Below, piece after piece: positions 11,132-22,183 of a stretch of 64,000 nt of DNA (position 1 is the stretch's first letter; each line of letters begins with the position of its first letter). Origin of the DNA: Zopfochytrium polystomum (Eukaryota; Chytridiomycota; Chytridiomycetes; Chytridiales; Chytridiaceae); NCBI GenBank assembly GCA_025765615.1, contig JAIVFJ010000077.1:186001-250000 (forward strand), read 5' to 3'. A program made the translations under genes and the position numbers. The notes below the pieces were generated by a model. That model was not told where the DNA came from, searched no databases, and worked only from the letters and a program-made list of their open reading frames with translations.

Positions 11132-12548
11132 CTTGTAGAAGCTATACTTGGAAAAAGCGAAGAGCAAGTTAGAATTGGGGTCAGTGTGTGTGGTGGCAAG
11201 GTGACAACGAAGGTGCAAGTAAAGCGTGCGCGAAAAAAGATATTGCGTTGAATCAAGTGAAAGAAATGGATCAGTGGACGAACACGCCCGGAGCAAGCCG
11301 ACGAGAGGGAAAGCTTGTGTCTGTTGGTGTGCATATCCGGATGGCTCCGAGGGGAAAGGGGGGCGGGTGGGAGGGAGGAAGGAGGTAACACAGAACAGAC
11401 TGCCTACGACGGGTTATCGCGTTTCTGTCAAGCGCGCAACTGTGCACCTGGCAACCGGTTGGAGTAGGGGGGAAGAGGGGTAGCAAACATGTGAGAGCAA
11501 AAGAATCGGTCTGGAAGGAGAGGGCAATATGGTGGGTAACGGTGCTCCTTGCTGCTTCCTGCGGCCAAGTAGAAAGGGGAAGACGCGTCGCAATAGAAAC
11601 AATAGCGCCCAGAAAGTGAACAAAGGTGGAGAGGGAGGTTGGGGTGGAGGTTGTTCTCAAAGCCATACTCAGGGCACTCTTCTCAATTGGGAGCAGCGAA
11701 GGGTTTGGGTCACCAAAGATCGGGCGGAAAGAGGGTGAGAGAAATTGACCGGTTTGGGTGAATATAGGAGGAGAGAGAGGGATAGAGTGCGAGAAAAGGA
11801 GGGCGAGAGCATGTTGGAGCGAGGGAGAGATGGCTCGAGGGCGAGGAAGCTGGCGAGGAAGCGGGGAGAGTGCGGGGGTGGGGGCGGGGGAGCCGACGCG
11901 CTCACCTGTTGTTGTGCTCGACGCGAAAAACAATGTGGGCAACCAGGGGGTTTGCGTCGCTCTGATTCTGGACAGACGACAATTTGACTCTGCCAGCACA
12001 AGGCACAGGAAAAGGCGGGGGGGCGCGGGGGGGTGGGGCCTGTCTGTGTCATACTGCTGGCGGCCGAGTCATTATTGTCGCTCTTTCGCTTGTGCCGAAA
12101 TGAAAACTAGCGACCTACAACGGTCGGTCGGGCCGCAGCAGGCGCCACTACTTCCCACCACTCACGCCTCGTGCAGGCACTAAGGCGGGGATAGTTGCAC
12201 GTGCGTGCGCGCGGCGAACGCGAAGAATACTTTCTGCGTTCGTCGGGACGAGCGTTCACAACACTCTGGCGGGCCAAGCACTTCTTCAATATAATAGAAC
12301 TACGTGTTCAACAATTTGAAACCCAGCCGTGTGTTGACAAGTCAATAAGTCATTTTGGCAACAACGACCACCGTTGGGAGTGAAAAGGAAGAAAAAATAT
12401 AAATTCCAACAGGGAGCAACATTTATGATGGAGCAACTTCAAGTTCGAGAAGGTCTATCTTCGAAATGGAAGGAGGGAAAAATAGCCTTTCGGTCGTAGC
12501 AGAAATGGAATAGAGGGGGCGTCTCGGCGGGTAGGGGCAAAGCGTGCA

Positions 12549-12601
<53 letters not shown>

Positions 12602-12865
12602 CGTTTAGTGGAGGAAATAGTGGGTTTTAAAGTTCTTGTACTAGCACCAACGGGTTAGTATTTTGGGCCAAAACAACGCCGGTGCATCGCTCGCTTCCCT
12701 TTCAGCAAAAGGGCCTACAGAGAAGCCACCGACGCGCTCAGCTTAGGCGTTGCTGTTTCAAACCGAGAGCTGCAACGCGTGAGCATCTGGAGGAGAGAGA
12801 GTATGTTACAATTCTAACGGAGCTCAAAACGGAGCGAACGCAGTCGCACGTCAAGGAGCGAGAAG

Positions 12866-12898
<33 letters not shown>

Positions 12899-13246
12899 AG
12901 GATGCGCCATGGGATTGGTCTGAGTTGCGTACGGGATCCCACTCCTTGCTGCATACAAGGTCAGGTAGGTCTCCCCCGTTTGCGGTTGATCGTCACAGGA
13001 AGTATTCCATACAGGAGACGATGTATCGAAGGCAGAATCGTATGTAGGGAACAAATTGAAAGCACGTCGCGGGGTGTAGGCTGGGCGAAGGGATAAAGTT
13101 GAAGGGGGTGCGTCTGCAATGGTGGTTGCTGCTTTGGGACAGCGTCCGTGCAACGAGGCAAAGAAGGTAGGATCGTCTGATTCCATGAAGCGCGGTCGAT
13201 ATAGAAGTAAGCGAGGCGCTGTCTTCAGTCCAGCGCGCTTCATAAA
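11132..13246. other. Gene-poor region with TG and GA microsatellites
   Basis: No gene could be supported in these 2.1 kb. Long frames on both strands are Pro/Ser/Leu or Arg/Gly/Glu rich without motifs. A TG microsatellite occupies about 12549-12600 and a GA tract about 12866-12900. The left part is presumably the promoter and 5' untranslated region of the kinase gene. Confidence 0.6.
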
Positions 13247-14683
13247 TCATGGCATAGTGGGAACGGAGTGGAGAGAAGTCCTCAGATGGGCGTTGGTTGA
13301 TGAGGCCATCTGATTTGTCGAGGGTTTGGGGACAAGAAAGGAAAGTTGGACGCCACTGTCTTCCTCGTCAACAAGCAGGGCCTCGGCTGGCGGGAGCTTC
13401 GGAACAGACCTTGTTGAGCGGTATGGGTTGTCCAGCTTGCTGCTAAGTGGAACGGGATGTAAGGGAAGCCGGGTTCTGTAACTATAGTCCAGTGCCTCAG
13501 GGTTTTTAAGGATGATGCCTTGTTCCTTATCTCCGTCCGGCGGTGCGGGTGCCCGGTGGAGAATGACGAATTCGGCAAGCAAGGAACAGAAGGGGTCTTC
13601 GGATATCATTACTGTTCCACTCTCTTCAATAAGTGGCGGAGAGGTGCGAATACCCGACAATCAAAGTCTTGAGGGTTGAACCGGGAAGTCTCATTCTGAG
13701 CAATTCAATCCCTTTGCTCGGGACTTTCCCAACGGGGAGCCTTTTTTGGTCTTCTAAGTATACGTTCTCATTCGGATACGTGTATAAAGAAGTCCTCTTC
13801 AAACCAAAGCGTGGTCATGCTCGTTAAAAGAACCAAATGGCACTTGGCTTGAGGAGTCAGTGCCTTGGTATCGTTGGATGGGAGGTTGGAGAGTTTCGCT
13901 TAATTGTACCTTCTGAGTGATGTTTGTTTGGATGAGACAAATGTGGCAAACGGTAGACGTCCCTGTTTCATCGAATGTCTTATCCACGCGTCTGTGAGGT
14001 CAAACAGACAGGAAATATGTTTCGTTTGAAGCTGGAAGCACATTGTGCTGGTCTGCTTGGTCGTCGAGGCCTTATCAAGCATTTCGCGGTAATATTCATT
14101 TATGCGCCCCATCCAAACCTTGAAGAGTTTGTGTGCGATATAATGAGAAACAAATTCCACCTTACTCGGCGAGATAGTGCGTTGGTATTGGTGCAGGAGA
14201 TGTGCGAGATTTCTCCTTCACAGTCACATTGATATCGTCGCTAAAGTTTGGCTGAGACAATAGAACAATAGCTGATAAGCCGAGGAAAACGTCGTGAGCC
14301 GTTGGGCTTCCACTGAAGCCAATTACCCTCAGTTCTTTGAATGCTTTCACGCATTTCCAGATTGAATCGTTGGGAAAATAGAAGCTCCTAGTGATTTGAG
14401 CACAGATATTTCGTTCGCACACATACACTTGCAAAACTCCAAGATGGGCGAGGGGGAGTCTTCAGTTCGTTTTGCATCGTTGTCGACTCCAGGAAGATCT
14501 CGCCTGTGTTTCCCAAGTCGTTTTCAAAGACATCCTGCTTTCTAGAGCTTCCGCTTCAGTGCTTGCTGCTTGGTTGCTTGAGTCGGTGGTTGGAACGGGT
14601 GGTGAGACCATTCTCACGGTGCGAAAACGAAGACTCGTGCGAGAAGGCACTCTCATGTGACTTCCCATTCCGGTCTGCTCCAC
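13247..14683 (-). CDS. Unidentified multi-exon gene
   Basis: Several coding-quality segments lie in order on the minus strand, upstream of and divergent from ATG2. They are about 14462-14683 (basic and Ser/Thr-rich), about 14162-14434 (contains SFYFPNDSIWKCVKAFKEL and SQPNFSDDINV), about 13975-14160 (WMGRINEYYREMLDKAS) and about 13247-13660 (DPFCSLLAEFVILHRAPAPP, LPPAEALLVDEEDSG), ending at a stop. Plausible GT and AG sites separate them, but not all phases could be fixed, and the true start may lie near 14.9 kb. I recognise no family; there is no signal peptide or clear membrane helix. Confidence 0.4.
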
Positions 14684-15064
14684 AATATGCTTGGCTGCGC
14701 CCGCGAAAGGATTCTCATGGTCGCTAACTGGTGTTCTTGGAAGCGGGTGCCGTGGGACACTTCGAAATCTTCAATGTCTCCCACCAAATCAGGGTTCGCC
14801 GTGAACTAACGACGAAAATTGCATCCCTAACCCCCAGATTATACTTCCTCGCGCAAAACCGAGCTACGACTCTCACCACCGCTAAAGAATTCTTTGCACG
14901 GTCTATCATATTCTTGTATTACATCTTTCGGGAAGGGGAACGAACCAGAAGATGAGGGGGGGAGGCACAGCAACAGAAGAGAAGCTGCACAGCGCAGCTT
15001 TGTTGACAAGTGCAGGAAGATCAGCGGAACCGAGAAATCGTTGTGCGGGTCGAAGAAGAGAGAG

Positions 15065-18000
15065 ATGCTCGCCAGCCTCCAGAAGCGCGTCGCCCTGTTC
15101 CTTCTACGGCGGGCCATTGGGCAGTTTCTGCAATCGGACCTAGATCCGGCGTCCCTGGACGTGCAGCTGCTCGGCCGCGGCTGCGTTGTCCTCAAGGATC
15201 TGGAGCTGAACCTCAACGTAGGTTGTCGCCGCTGCGATTGTGCCACACAATCTTGGGGCGTGTGCAGGCGTGCGCCACCAGCTTGGCACCGCTCGGTCGA
15301 GTCTGTTTCGCTGCATGCTAACCATCGTCCTATCTCTTTCTCTTTGTGCCTTCACAATCGGCAGGTTCTCAACGAGCTCCTTCGCTCCACCCCCGTTCGA
15401 GTGACGCAAGGATTCGTCGGACAAATAACGGCCACCATTCCATGGCGTGACTTGTGGTCGGGCCTCTGCTCCTTGGAGCTTTCCGACGTCAAGATCGGCC
15501 TCACATTAACGGATGACCTGGGAGTTTCAGGTAGGACGGCGACCTGCGTCGTGCACAAATCTTTAACCACTTCGTAAAGAAACCTCAGCCGCGGAAGAGA
15601 CTCCCATTCTTTCCTCTTCAATCCACTTTGCGGGGGACTTCCTTCGGAGCGACATCTCCGATGACGAGGAACTTGATCTTCCCTCTGGAGGTGCTAATTC
15701 TCGTTCAGGGAGAAAAGACGTCGAAGGTGTTCAGCTGCTGGCAAAGCTTATTGACCATGTTATGTCAACTCTCGGATTCTCAATACGGAACCTGGAGGTA
15801 TCGTTTTCTGCTTCAGCAGAGGACTCGAAGAAGCTCGTCTTCTTCCTCCCATCAGTATCCTACGGTGACGAGACCGCAAAGGAAGGTTCGGGAGGTGTAA
15901 GCGGGGTGTTGGCTAGCTTCGCGACGAAGTCTGTTGCCATTTCCGGGTTCAGTTTCAAGCTTGTCGACGAAAACGTAGGGTCGTCGGCGGACAAGTATGC
16001 GCTTTTGCTCTCGTCCCCTTACAGCGACGAGAATTCAGCGACAATCAGAGTGCGGCAGGATATCGGGGAGCCGCTCGAAGAAACCATGTATGCGACTGCC
16101 AGTGAAAACCTCGCCCGCAGCCTACACAGTGCGAAGAACAAGTCGCGCCCAACATGGGATATCGTTGTTGATTTCGCGACTATTCATTCAGCAATCAGAG
16201 TGGAGGACATTGCGGGCTTGATATCGTTCGTGACCGGGATTCAGCCGTCAGCTAAAGTGGAAGTTACGCCATCAATCGAATCAAAACCGCCTTGTTCGTA
16301 TGCGAGTTTTTGCGGCGTTTTTAAGGCATTTTTCTTGGATCGATCCTGACCTTAACCAGCACCAGATCCCGAGGAATCGCGAGATCGAAGTTTTCAAATT
16401 AAAGTCAATATTCGGGAAATCAAGTCATACCTCTTTACGAACTCCAATGCTTTTGTTAATTTTGACGGCTTTTTTGTGAGATCCTTCCCCTTTCATGATG
16501 TGCTATCGGCAGTTCGGTACTTATTGCAAACGAGCAGGACCCATCAAACGCACTGGCGTTCGATTCAGACCACTATCTTCTCTCCATTCAGAATCTTGAA
16601 TTCATTTTTGTGAGCCAACCGAGTGCGGACGGCGGACCTGCATCGTTCTCAGTCTCAGTATCATCCGCGGAATTTTCCGATTGGATCTCATCTGCTGGCC
16701 TTGGTAGGTGGAACGATTTCTTGCACAAACGTTTTGCTCAATAATTTGACAATGACCAGTCGGTCGGTCAACCCCTGGAAGCATTCCACTGGATCGGTAT
16801 TTTCCTCTTCTGCGCTTGACATCCGAAGACACACGTAGTGTTCTTGAATCGTGCGCTCCCCTGTTTGAAGACAATCCACCGCGATCTTGGATACTCCCCT
16901 TCGCACGAAAAGCCACTCGCTCGTCCTTCCAAAGAGGCTTTTCTGTCAGTGGCGGCTTTGGAGGCGAATCATCTTCAGTGGTGCGACTGAATTTTGGTCT
17001 CATCACAGCGAACGTAGACCTTCGTCTTTTGGATCGCCTCTCTCAGCTTGGGGAGAGAGTCAAGCCCCATTTGAAATTTTCACCAAACCAGTAAGAAACG
17101 TTTTGGACTTCATAATTCTATGTTAAGCATTTCCGTAGCTCCTCTTTAGACGATGCTGAATCAACGCCCGCAAAAGTAGGTTTGTGGAAGATAGACTGAG
17201 GATCTCTAATGCGGGAGCCTAGTTTGATGTTGATATCGCAGCTATTCGAGTTTGGTTATTTGTCCCGAAGATAGAAGCAAACGACGCCGCGCCCGGTCAT
17301 TCTTTGGATTGGTAAGTTCTTCTCATCTGCTTTGTATACTTAAAGAAAGTAGGTATTCAACAAGGCCAGAGGCTCTTGTTTTGGAATTGGACCGCTTGCA
17401 CATTGAGGACAAATCCGCAAACGAATCGGCATGGTCTTCTTTCGCTGTAAGCTTCAGGGCAATTGCGGCGAGCGTTGCACGCCCGTACGCGGGTTTCTGG
17501 AAAGGTAAGCTTCATCGTTACTACGTTGCGAGCTAACTGCAACTGCAGAATACGAGGTGCTGCCATTTCTCCTTGCCGGACCAGAGCCTCCTCTTCTTCT
17601 ATCTCAGCAAAGTTCTTCGGGAACTATTTTGATAAAGTTGAGTAGAGCAACAACGGAAGTTGAGAGCCTCGAGCCACTCCCTTTTCCGAACACACCTGAT
17701 GCCGATGACGAGCTGTTCAACTATGGCTTTCAAAGTTGGTATGACCTGGGCGATAAAGCAGACAGAAGCAGGCAACCCCGAGCTGCCGTAAATGAGGAAA
17801 TCGAAGATCCCGTTCAGGCTCTTGGCCGGAATTCCGTCAGTGATGTACATTTTGCATAGACAGGATTTAACACATTATCGCAGAAAGCATTCGTGGAGGT
17901 TGATATTGGCGGGATATTCATACATCTCGCCAAAGCAGAGTTGGACAGCTTGCAGCTTCTAGGCAATGAAATCCAGCGGTACCCGCGGCTTGTGGACGCC

Positions 18001-21000
18001 GGCGATCAAACAGAAAAGGCAGAAGCGTCATCGGTTTTCCAATTTACAAGCGATACTGCAACGAATCTGGGATCTAGCGTTTCCTCGGAAGACATTTCGT
18101 CATCACTTCATCAGCTCTGCGTGTCAGTGGGGATATCAATGTTACGAGTATCGCTGCACACAGCAGACTATACTGCCAGTTCGCACTCTTCTTATTCCAT
18201 CGAAGCAAATGGCCTTAAGGGCTTTGTTGTTAGCGGACTAAACGGAAAGGTGTGGGTTCCCATTTTTATCTCGTTCGTAATACGCTGTAGGACCTCACCC
18301 AGGCGAAAGCTTCTGCGAGGACTCTGTCGGTAACGGATCAAAATTTGAAAATACGCCTCCTTCACCCAAGGCCAAGCTCTCTCCTGGTTTGTTTCAACTT
18401 CGAGCAAAGAATACTATGCTTAACACAATCCAGGGCCCCAACTTTTCACTATTTGCAACTCTCTCGTTTGACAAACTGCTGGACATGAAAGAAACTTCCA
18501 TCGTCGTGAACTTTGCTGATCTTCTGGCGTCGATCTCCGTCGAAACGAAACTTGTTCCCCACCTCACCGCCCTATTCGAAGAGCCAGAGGGCCTCGTCTA
18601 TGAAGATGATTTCAACCGCTTTACCAAGTTAACTGTGAATCTAACACAAATCGAAGTGGACTACGTTCCCCTGTACAAACCTGTTCGGTTGAACCTATCC
18701 ACAGAAAGGCTCAAGGTAGTGCGTTTAATAAAGTGGTATTTGTCTAATTAGAGGAAAGATCACTTGCAGCATTATTCCAAATTCACCGTCTTTCGCACTT
18801 AAGCTTACGCTGCGTAACCTAGTAGCAGCGCTTGCTGATTCAACTGGATCTTTAAGTTCGGAGCCCGAAGTAAGTTTTTAGGAAATCGAATAATGCCCTC
18901 ATGTAGCCTCGCAGTCACCTTCACAACTCGTAAACGTTCTTGCTGTCAGTACTCTCAGCGTTTCCGTACGGTTTAGTGATGGGCTCATTTCTCCCAAATT
19001 TGAGGTAATTCGGAGATTATAATGAGAGAATGAGGAGAAGGACTGATGAAAGGCTCAGCTAGAAGCATCAAATGACGAAGTCGTCATCGAGACTTGTTCG
19101 GACTCTTTGGCTGCAATGATGAATTTACTTCAGTACATTGGACGGTCCGGCGATTTTCCAACCGAAATGTATTTTGCAAATCTGTAAAAAGGATGCGGGA
19201 CTTACATAACTCTATAGACCTCCCCCGGCGATGTCTCAACCACAACCGAAGACAGCTGGTTCACCTACTGCACTGTCGATGGATATATTAGGTTTTGAAC
19301 CTCAACGAACCAACTTCCATTCTGACCACTCACTGTAGCGAGTCTTGAAGAGAATGAATTCGTCCACAGTTCTGGAAACCGCGACCTCGCAAACCGATCA
19401 AACTTGCGATTCGTGTCAATCGACGATCTTGACAGCGGTCTTGATGACGGGGAGTATGTTCAGGCTGATTTGGGAAGCCCACCTTTGAGCGAGGATGCTG
19501 GAGTTACCGACGATGCTGTGCAAGTCTTCGACGATGAGCAATCTTTCATGATCAGTCCTGATCATTTTGCTCTTTACGGGGGACCCCCTTCGGATGAGCA
19601 GGATACTGAGTAAGTCTCATAATAGAGCCTTCGCAGCTGAGTCCGGCCATTGCTGCAGTTCTCGACCCCTGTTGCAAGTTAAAGTGAAGGAATTGAACAT
19701 TATTTGGCGACTTTTCGACGGAAGCGACTGGCAGCATCCGATCGCGCAAGAAGGAGAACTGGACTTTGAAGAAAACGCGGTACGGCTGTTCATTGCAATA
19801 GCGCTGCTGCGTTTGGCTACAGCGACTGAATGCTGTCATAGGAGACTGAAATGTCAACATCGCAAACCGATGAAGACGAGGATCTCTTCCTCGAAAGCAT
19901 TCCCTCTCACTTCTCCGCGAAAACGCCCCGTACGCCGAGACCAAAACATCACGAAACACGTTCCGCTGAGTGTCGAGTGGAATTCCGCTTCTCTAAAATC
20001 AACGTTGAATTTGAGAAGTACTCGGACGATTCGCAGCGGGCATCGAAACTCTCCATTTTCGTGCGAGACGTAGAAGTGATCGATAACGTGCAAACATCAT
20101 TGTGGCGCAAGTTTTTGTCACCTCTTCGACCGAATTCCGATGATCTTCCCCGTGAGACGCGTTCGGACATGCTGACATTCGAAATGATAAACGTCCGGCC
20201 CAACCCGTCCTTGCCAGCGCAAGAAGAGATCCGTCTGAAGGTTTGTTCTTCACTGCGTGTTGAAAGTGTTTGGGCGTCTTCGCTGATTTTATACAACTGT
20301 AAGGCACAACTTCTCCCACTCCGACTGCACATCGACCAAGACGCACTTATGTTCCTCATTGACTTTTTTAACGATGGCCGCTCAGAACCTACTTCTCAAT
20401 CACCATCGACATCTCCTTCAGATGAATCATTTTTTCGTGAGTGTATTTTCTTGGTTTTTAGTAAGTTAACTCTGAATCTCTTCTTTATTCGAAGAGCTGT
20501 GCCATATCTATCCGATTTCGATGAAAATTGACTACAAGCCGAAGCATGTGGACTACAAAAGCTTAAAAGGTGGAAATTTCGTCGAAATAATGAATTTCTT
20601 CCCACTGGATGGTGCTGAGATGACTTTACGGGACGTTCGAGTAACAGGGGCAAGTTTTTGTGGTCGAGTGTTTCCTCACGCCGTTGTATTCTCAAACTCG
20701 CTTTCCATGAACTAGGTAAAGGGATGGTCACGCCTTGGAGAGATTGTGCTGGGAAAGTGGTTACCACATGTAAGCACGCAAGTACCTCGCGTTGTCTCTG
20801 GTGTTTCCGGTGTTCGCTCGCTGGTCAATCTGGGATCTGGCATCGCCAATTTGATTCTCCTTCCAATCGAGCAATATCGGAAAGACGGTCGAATAGTTCG
20901 AGGTGAGGAGCCGGTGGCTGAGGCAACAGTAGGTGAAAAATTCTTTGATACAACCATTCCCCTGCGTAGGTCTGCAGAAGGGGGCAAAATCATTTGCAAA

Positions 21001-21406
21001 AGCGGCGACCATGGAAACACTTCGATTGGGAACTCGGGTTGCCGTCGGCACACAAGTGCTCCTCGAGCAAGCAGACACGCTCATTTCTGCCGAGCGGGAC
21101 TCCGGTCCCGCGCGCGAGAGGCGTAGCAAACTGTCGGAGCAACCAAAGGACCTCAAGGAAGGTATCGAGCTTGGCTATCGAAGTATCAGCAAGAACCTCG
21201 GGTATGCGGCTAAAACAATATTAGCGGTTCCCATGGAAGTGCGCCAAAGTTCGGGAACGGCGCAGTCTGTGATAAGGGCAGTCCCAGTGGCTGTTCTCAA
21301 GCCGATGATTGGGGCAACGGAGATGGTGTCAAAGACTTTGATGGGGCTGCAGAATTCGATTGACCCGAACAAGCGGCTGCAAATGGAGGACAAGTACAAA
21401 GCCTGA
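15065..21406 (+). CDS. ATG2: ATG2, autophagosome lipid-transfer protein
   Basis: ATG2 is a bridge-like lipid-transfer protein that moves phospholipids from the ER to the growing phagophore, working with ATG9 and ATG18/WIPI. The N-terminus carries the chorein-type start: ALFLLRRAIGQFL, LDVQLLGRGCVVLKDLELN, then NELLRSTPVRVTQGFVGQI and IPWRDLWS (first exons 15065-15217 and 15366-15530). The C-terminus has the ATG2 C-terminal domain: IDYKPKHVDY, NFFPLDGAEMTLRDV, NLGSGIANLILLPIEQYRKD and GLQKGAKSFAKAATMET. The GFVG and IPW motifs and this C-terminal domain separate it from VPS13, which shares the chorein start. The gene has many short introns. The stop is at 21404-21406. Confidence 0.93.
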
Positions 21407-21628
21407 CTGGGAGCCTGATTGGGAGCCCGGTTGCGAGACGGGCCTGCGGCGTTGGATCTGTTTATGTCCTTTTTATGAAGCATTACCCAAACCAAGGAAT
21501 GAGCTACATACAGTGCATAACCTGAAGAGAGGTGGTGTGATGGGTGGGTCTTCATGAAAAAGGCGCCTGGGCCACTCAGATTGTTGTGGCCTTGTCAGGA
21601 ACAAAGACCAAGATCGACCCTGCTCACA

Positions 21629-22094
21629 ATGGTTCTCGTCGTCACTGGTGTGCTGCTGGAGTGGTGCGTTGTTGACGGAGCCTACTCGTTCATGCCAACC
21701 CATTGCTCCACGTACGCTTTTCGCACACACGGATGGTCGATCAGCACTCCCGCGGTTCAGGGGCTAGTCGGTCCCTCGCCCAGGTCCCCTCCCTTGTCTT
21801 TGGTCATCTAACGAACCCCCGTAGCGATATGGCTGTGGCGCAGATTCTGGCCAAGCTGGATGAGACCCACAAGTTCATATTGGAGACCCTCGATGACACT
21901 GTAAGCTCAAACCGTACCAGTTGGATGCAGCTCGTTGATCTGTTCGCTCCTCTCTGTGGCTTTTATCAACGTTCTTCAACCATGCCCTCTCTCCTTCTCA
22001 GCACATATTCGCGCGCGAGGACCGGATCGACGTAGTGATCCAAGAGCTGGAAAAGTACATTGAGGAGCAAACGTATCGCGCTGCCGAACAATGA
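21629..22094 (+). CDS. TFB5: TFIIH subunit TFB5 / GTF2H5 (p8)
   Basis: This is the smallest TFIIH core subunit, which stabilises the complex through the p52/Tfb2 subunit and is needed for nucleotide excision repair. Three exons join in phase: 21629-21663, 21825-21900 and 22012-22094, giving 64 aa, the expected size. The first exon encodes MVLVVTGVLLE, and a split Cys codon gives the family pattern G-V-L-(I/L)-E-C-D. ILETLDDTHIF matches the conserved LDDTH(V/L) motif. The gene starts about 220 bp after the ATG2 stop on the same strand. It is easily missed because each exon is very short. Confidence 0.88.
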
Positions 22095-22183
22095 GAAACA
22101 AAAGGGAAATACAGATCGCACATATGTAGTTCAGTGTTCAGAAGTTTGCTCAGACAATTTTCAGCTCGTTGCTTTCGCCCGGA

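Noticed and set aside
11271..12052. Pro/Ser/Leu-rich minus-strand frames upstream of the kinase
   Set aside because: Composition is that of a pyrimidine-rich promoter region; no motif or splice continuity with the kinase.
15065..15530. ATG2 N-terminus as VPS13
   Set aside because: Both families share a chorein-like start, but the GFVG...IPW pattern and the C-terminal domain (IDYKPKHVDY, LLPIEQYRKD) are those of ATG2.
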